Assembly: GCA_021798655.1 (NCBI GenBank)
Contig: JAJZFE010000364.1
Location: 1-7,417 of the forward strand
Reading direction: 5' to 3'
From: Acidobacteriota bacterium
GTDB taxonomy: Bacteria; Acidobacteriota; Terriglobia; Terriglobales; Acidobacteriaceae
Length of the DNA stretch: 7,417 nt
How positions within the stretch are numbered: the stretch's first letter is position 1; every line of letters begins with the position of its first letter. Made by a program: the position numbers and the translations under genes. Under the pieces are notes generated by a model. The model saw nothing but the letters and a program-made list of their open reading frames with translations. It ran no database searches and was not told the DNA's origin. Below, piece by piece: positions 7,058 to 7,417 of the stretch.

Positions 7058-7417
7058 GGAACCCGTCTCTCGTTTCACTCCACTTTCTGTAATGCCCCCA
7101 GCCCGCGCCACACGCTCTCGGTATCTCCCACGCTGGCTGCCACTCTCGCCGTCACCTGCTCCCACAGCGGCATCGCGGCCTGCAGCACGTTCATCCCGGC
7201 CTCGCTCAGTGCATACGACTGCACGCGCCTGTCGTTCGTTCCTGCCGCCGCCGTCACCCACCCCGCCGCCATCATCCCGCGCATGTTGCGCGACAGCGTC
7301 GTCTGGTCCAGGTCCACTGCCACGGCGAGGTTTCCCTGGCTCACTCCCGGCCGCGCGCGCAGGTGCTGCATCAGCTCAAACTGCGCCGGGTTCACGCCTG
7401 CCGGCCGCAGGGCGTCT
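7058..7417 (-). repeat. 360-bp direct repeat, copy 2 (marR coding region, reaches window edge)
   Basis: Same orientation as 4344-4703, gap-free, 14 mismatches. With copy 1 it brackets the displaced oxyR tail and the whole arsC/arsR/acr3 cassette (4704-7057). The repeat probably continues beyond the window. Confidence 0.95.
7075..7417 (-). CDS. MarR-family regulator, second copy (5' end beyond window)
   Basis: Winged-helix regulator fragment of 113 residues plus stop, reading leftward and entering from the right edge in DALRPAGVNPAQFELMQHL. The helix-turn-helix is SQGNLAVAVDLDQTTLSRNM, the wing NDRRVQSYALSEAG, and the C-terminus ends LGALQKVE. It differs from the first copy at seven residues, including Arg to Asn in the DNA-binding region and Lys to Asn in the wing. 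It converges on acr3 with 93 bases between the stop codons; no clear terminator is seen there. Its N-terminus, start codon and promoter are outside the window, so whether this copy is intact is unknown. The regulated genes and ligand cannot be inferred. The family call is firm. Confidence 0.85.
   Translation of the reverse strand, partial: DALRPAGVNPAQFELMQHLRARPGVSQGNLAVAVDLDQTTLSRNMRGMMAAGWVTAAAGTNDRRVQSYALSEAGMNVLQAAMPLWEQVTARVAASVGDTESVWRGLGALQKVE

Noticed and set aside
3276..7417. Insertion sequence or transposon ends
   Set aside because: No transposase gene, terminal inverted repeats or short target-site duplication found around the repeats; the flanking marR and oxyR repeats are gene fragments, not IS elements.

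Overview
The window carries two stress-resistance modules joined by a rearranged stretch. The DNA is GC-rich with strong G/C preference at third codon positions. The proteins and an intergenic palindromic repeat look acidobacterial (Terriglobus/Granulicella-like). That placement is an impression from recall, not a database result.

Left module (1-3275): a divergent katG/oxyR pair. katG (minus strand) encodes a nearly complete catalase-peroxidase whose last residues run off the left edge. oxyR (plus strand) encodes a 300-residue LysR-type peroxide sensor with both redox cysteines. The 213-base gap holds a probable oxyR promoter and a candidate OxyR site.

Middle (3276-4817): a palindromic intergenic repeat, then a minus-strand kinase-like gene of the aminoglycoside phosphotransferase fold (3437-4234) with lower GC than katG and oxyR. 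Next is a minus-strand MarR-family gene whose 5' end is replaced by DNA copied from elsewhere. The replacing DNA is a perfect 106-bp copy of the oxyR 3' end, ending exactly at its TGA. The interval 4235-4343 (109 bases) and the gap 4818-4879 show nothing convincing.

Right module (4880-6981): an arsenic cassette. arsC (arsenate reductase) runs leftward. arsR (arsenic-sensing repressor) and acr3 (arsenite efflux permease) run rightward with a GTGA stop/start overlap. A dyad between arsC and arsR overlaps a near-consensus arsC promoter and encloses the arsR -35 box, so one ArsR operator could control both directions. ArsC reduces arsenate to arsenite, Acr3 exports arsenite, and ArsR releases the operator when it binds As(III).

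Right edge (7050-7417): a second MarR copy, about 96% identical over 360 bp and in the same orientation as the first, so the arsenic cassette lies between direct repeats. No transposase, integrase, tRNA, rRNA or CRISPR is visible. The protein families are known. The unusual part is the architecture: the duplicated oxyR tail, the chimeric MarR gene, and the arsenic cassette between paired MarR copies.
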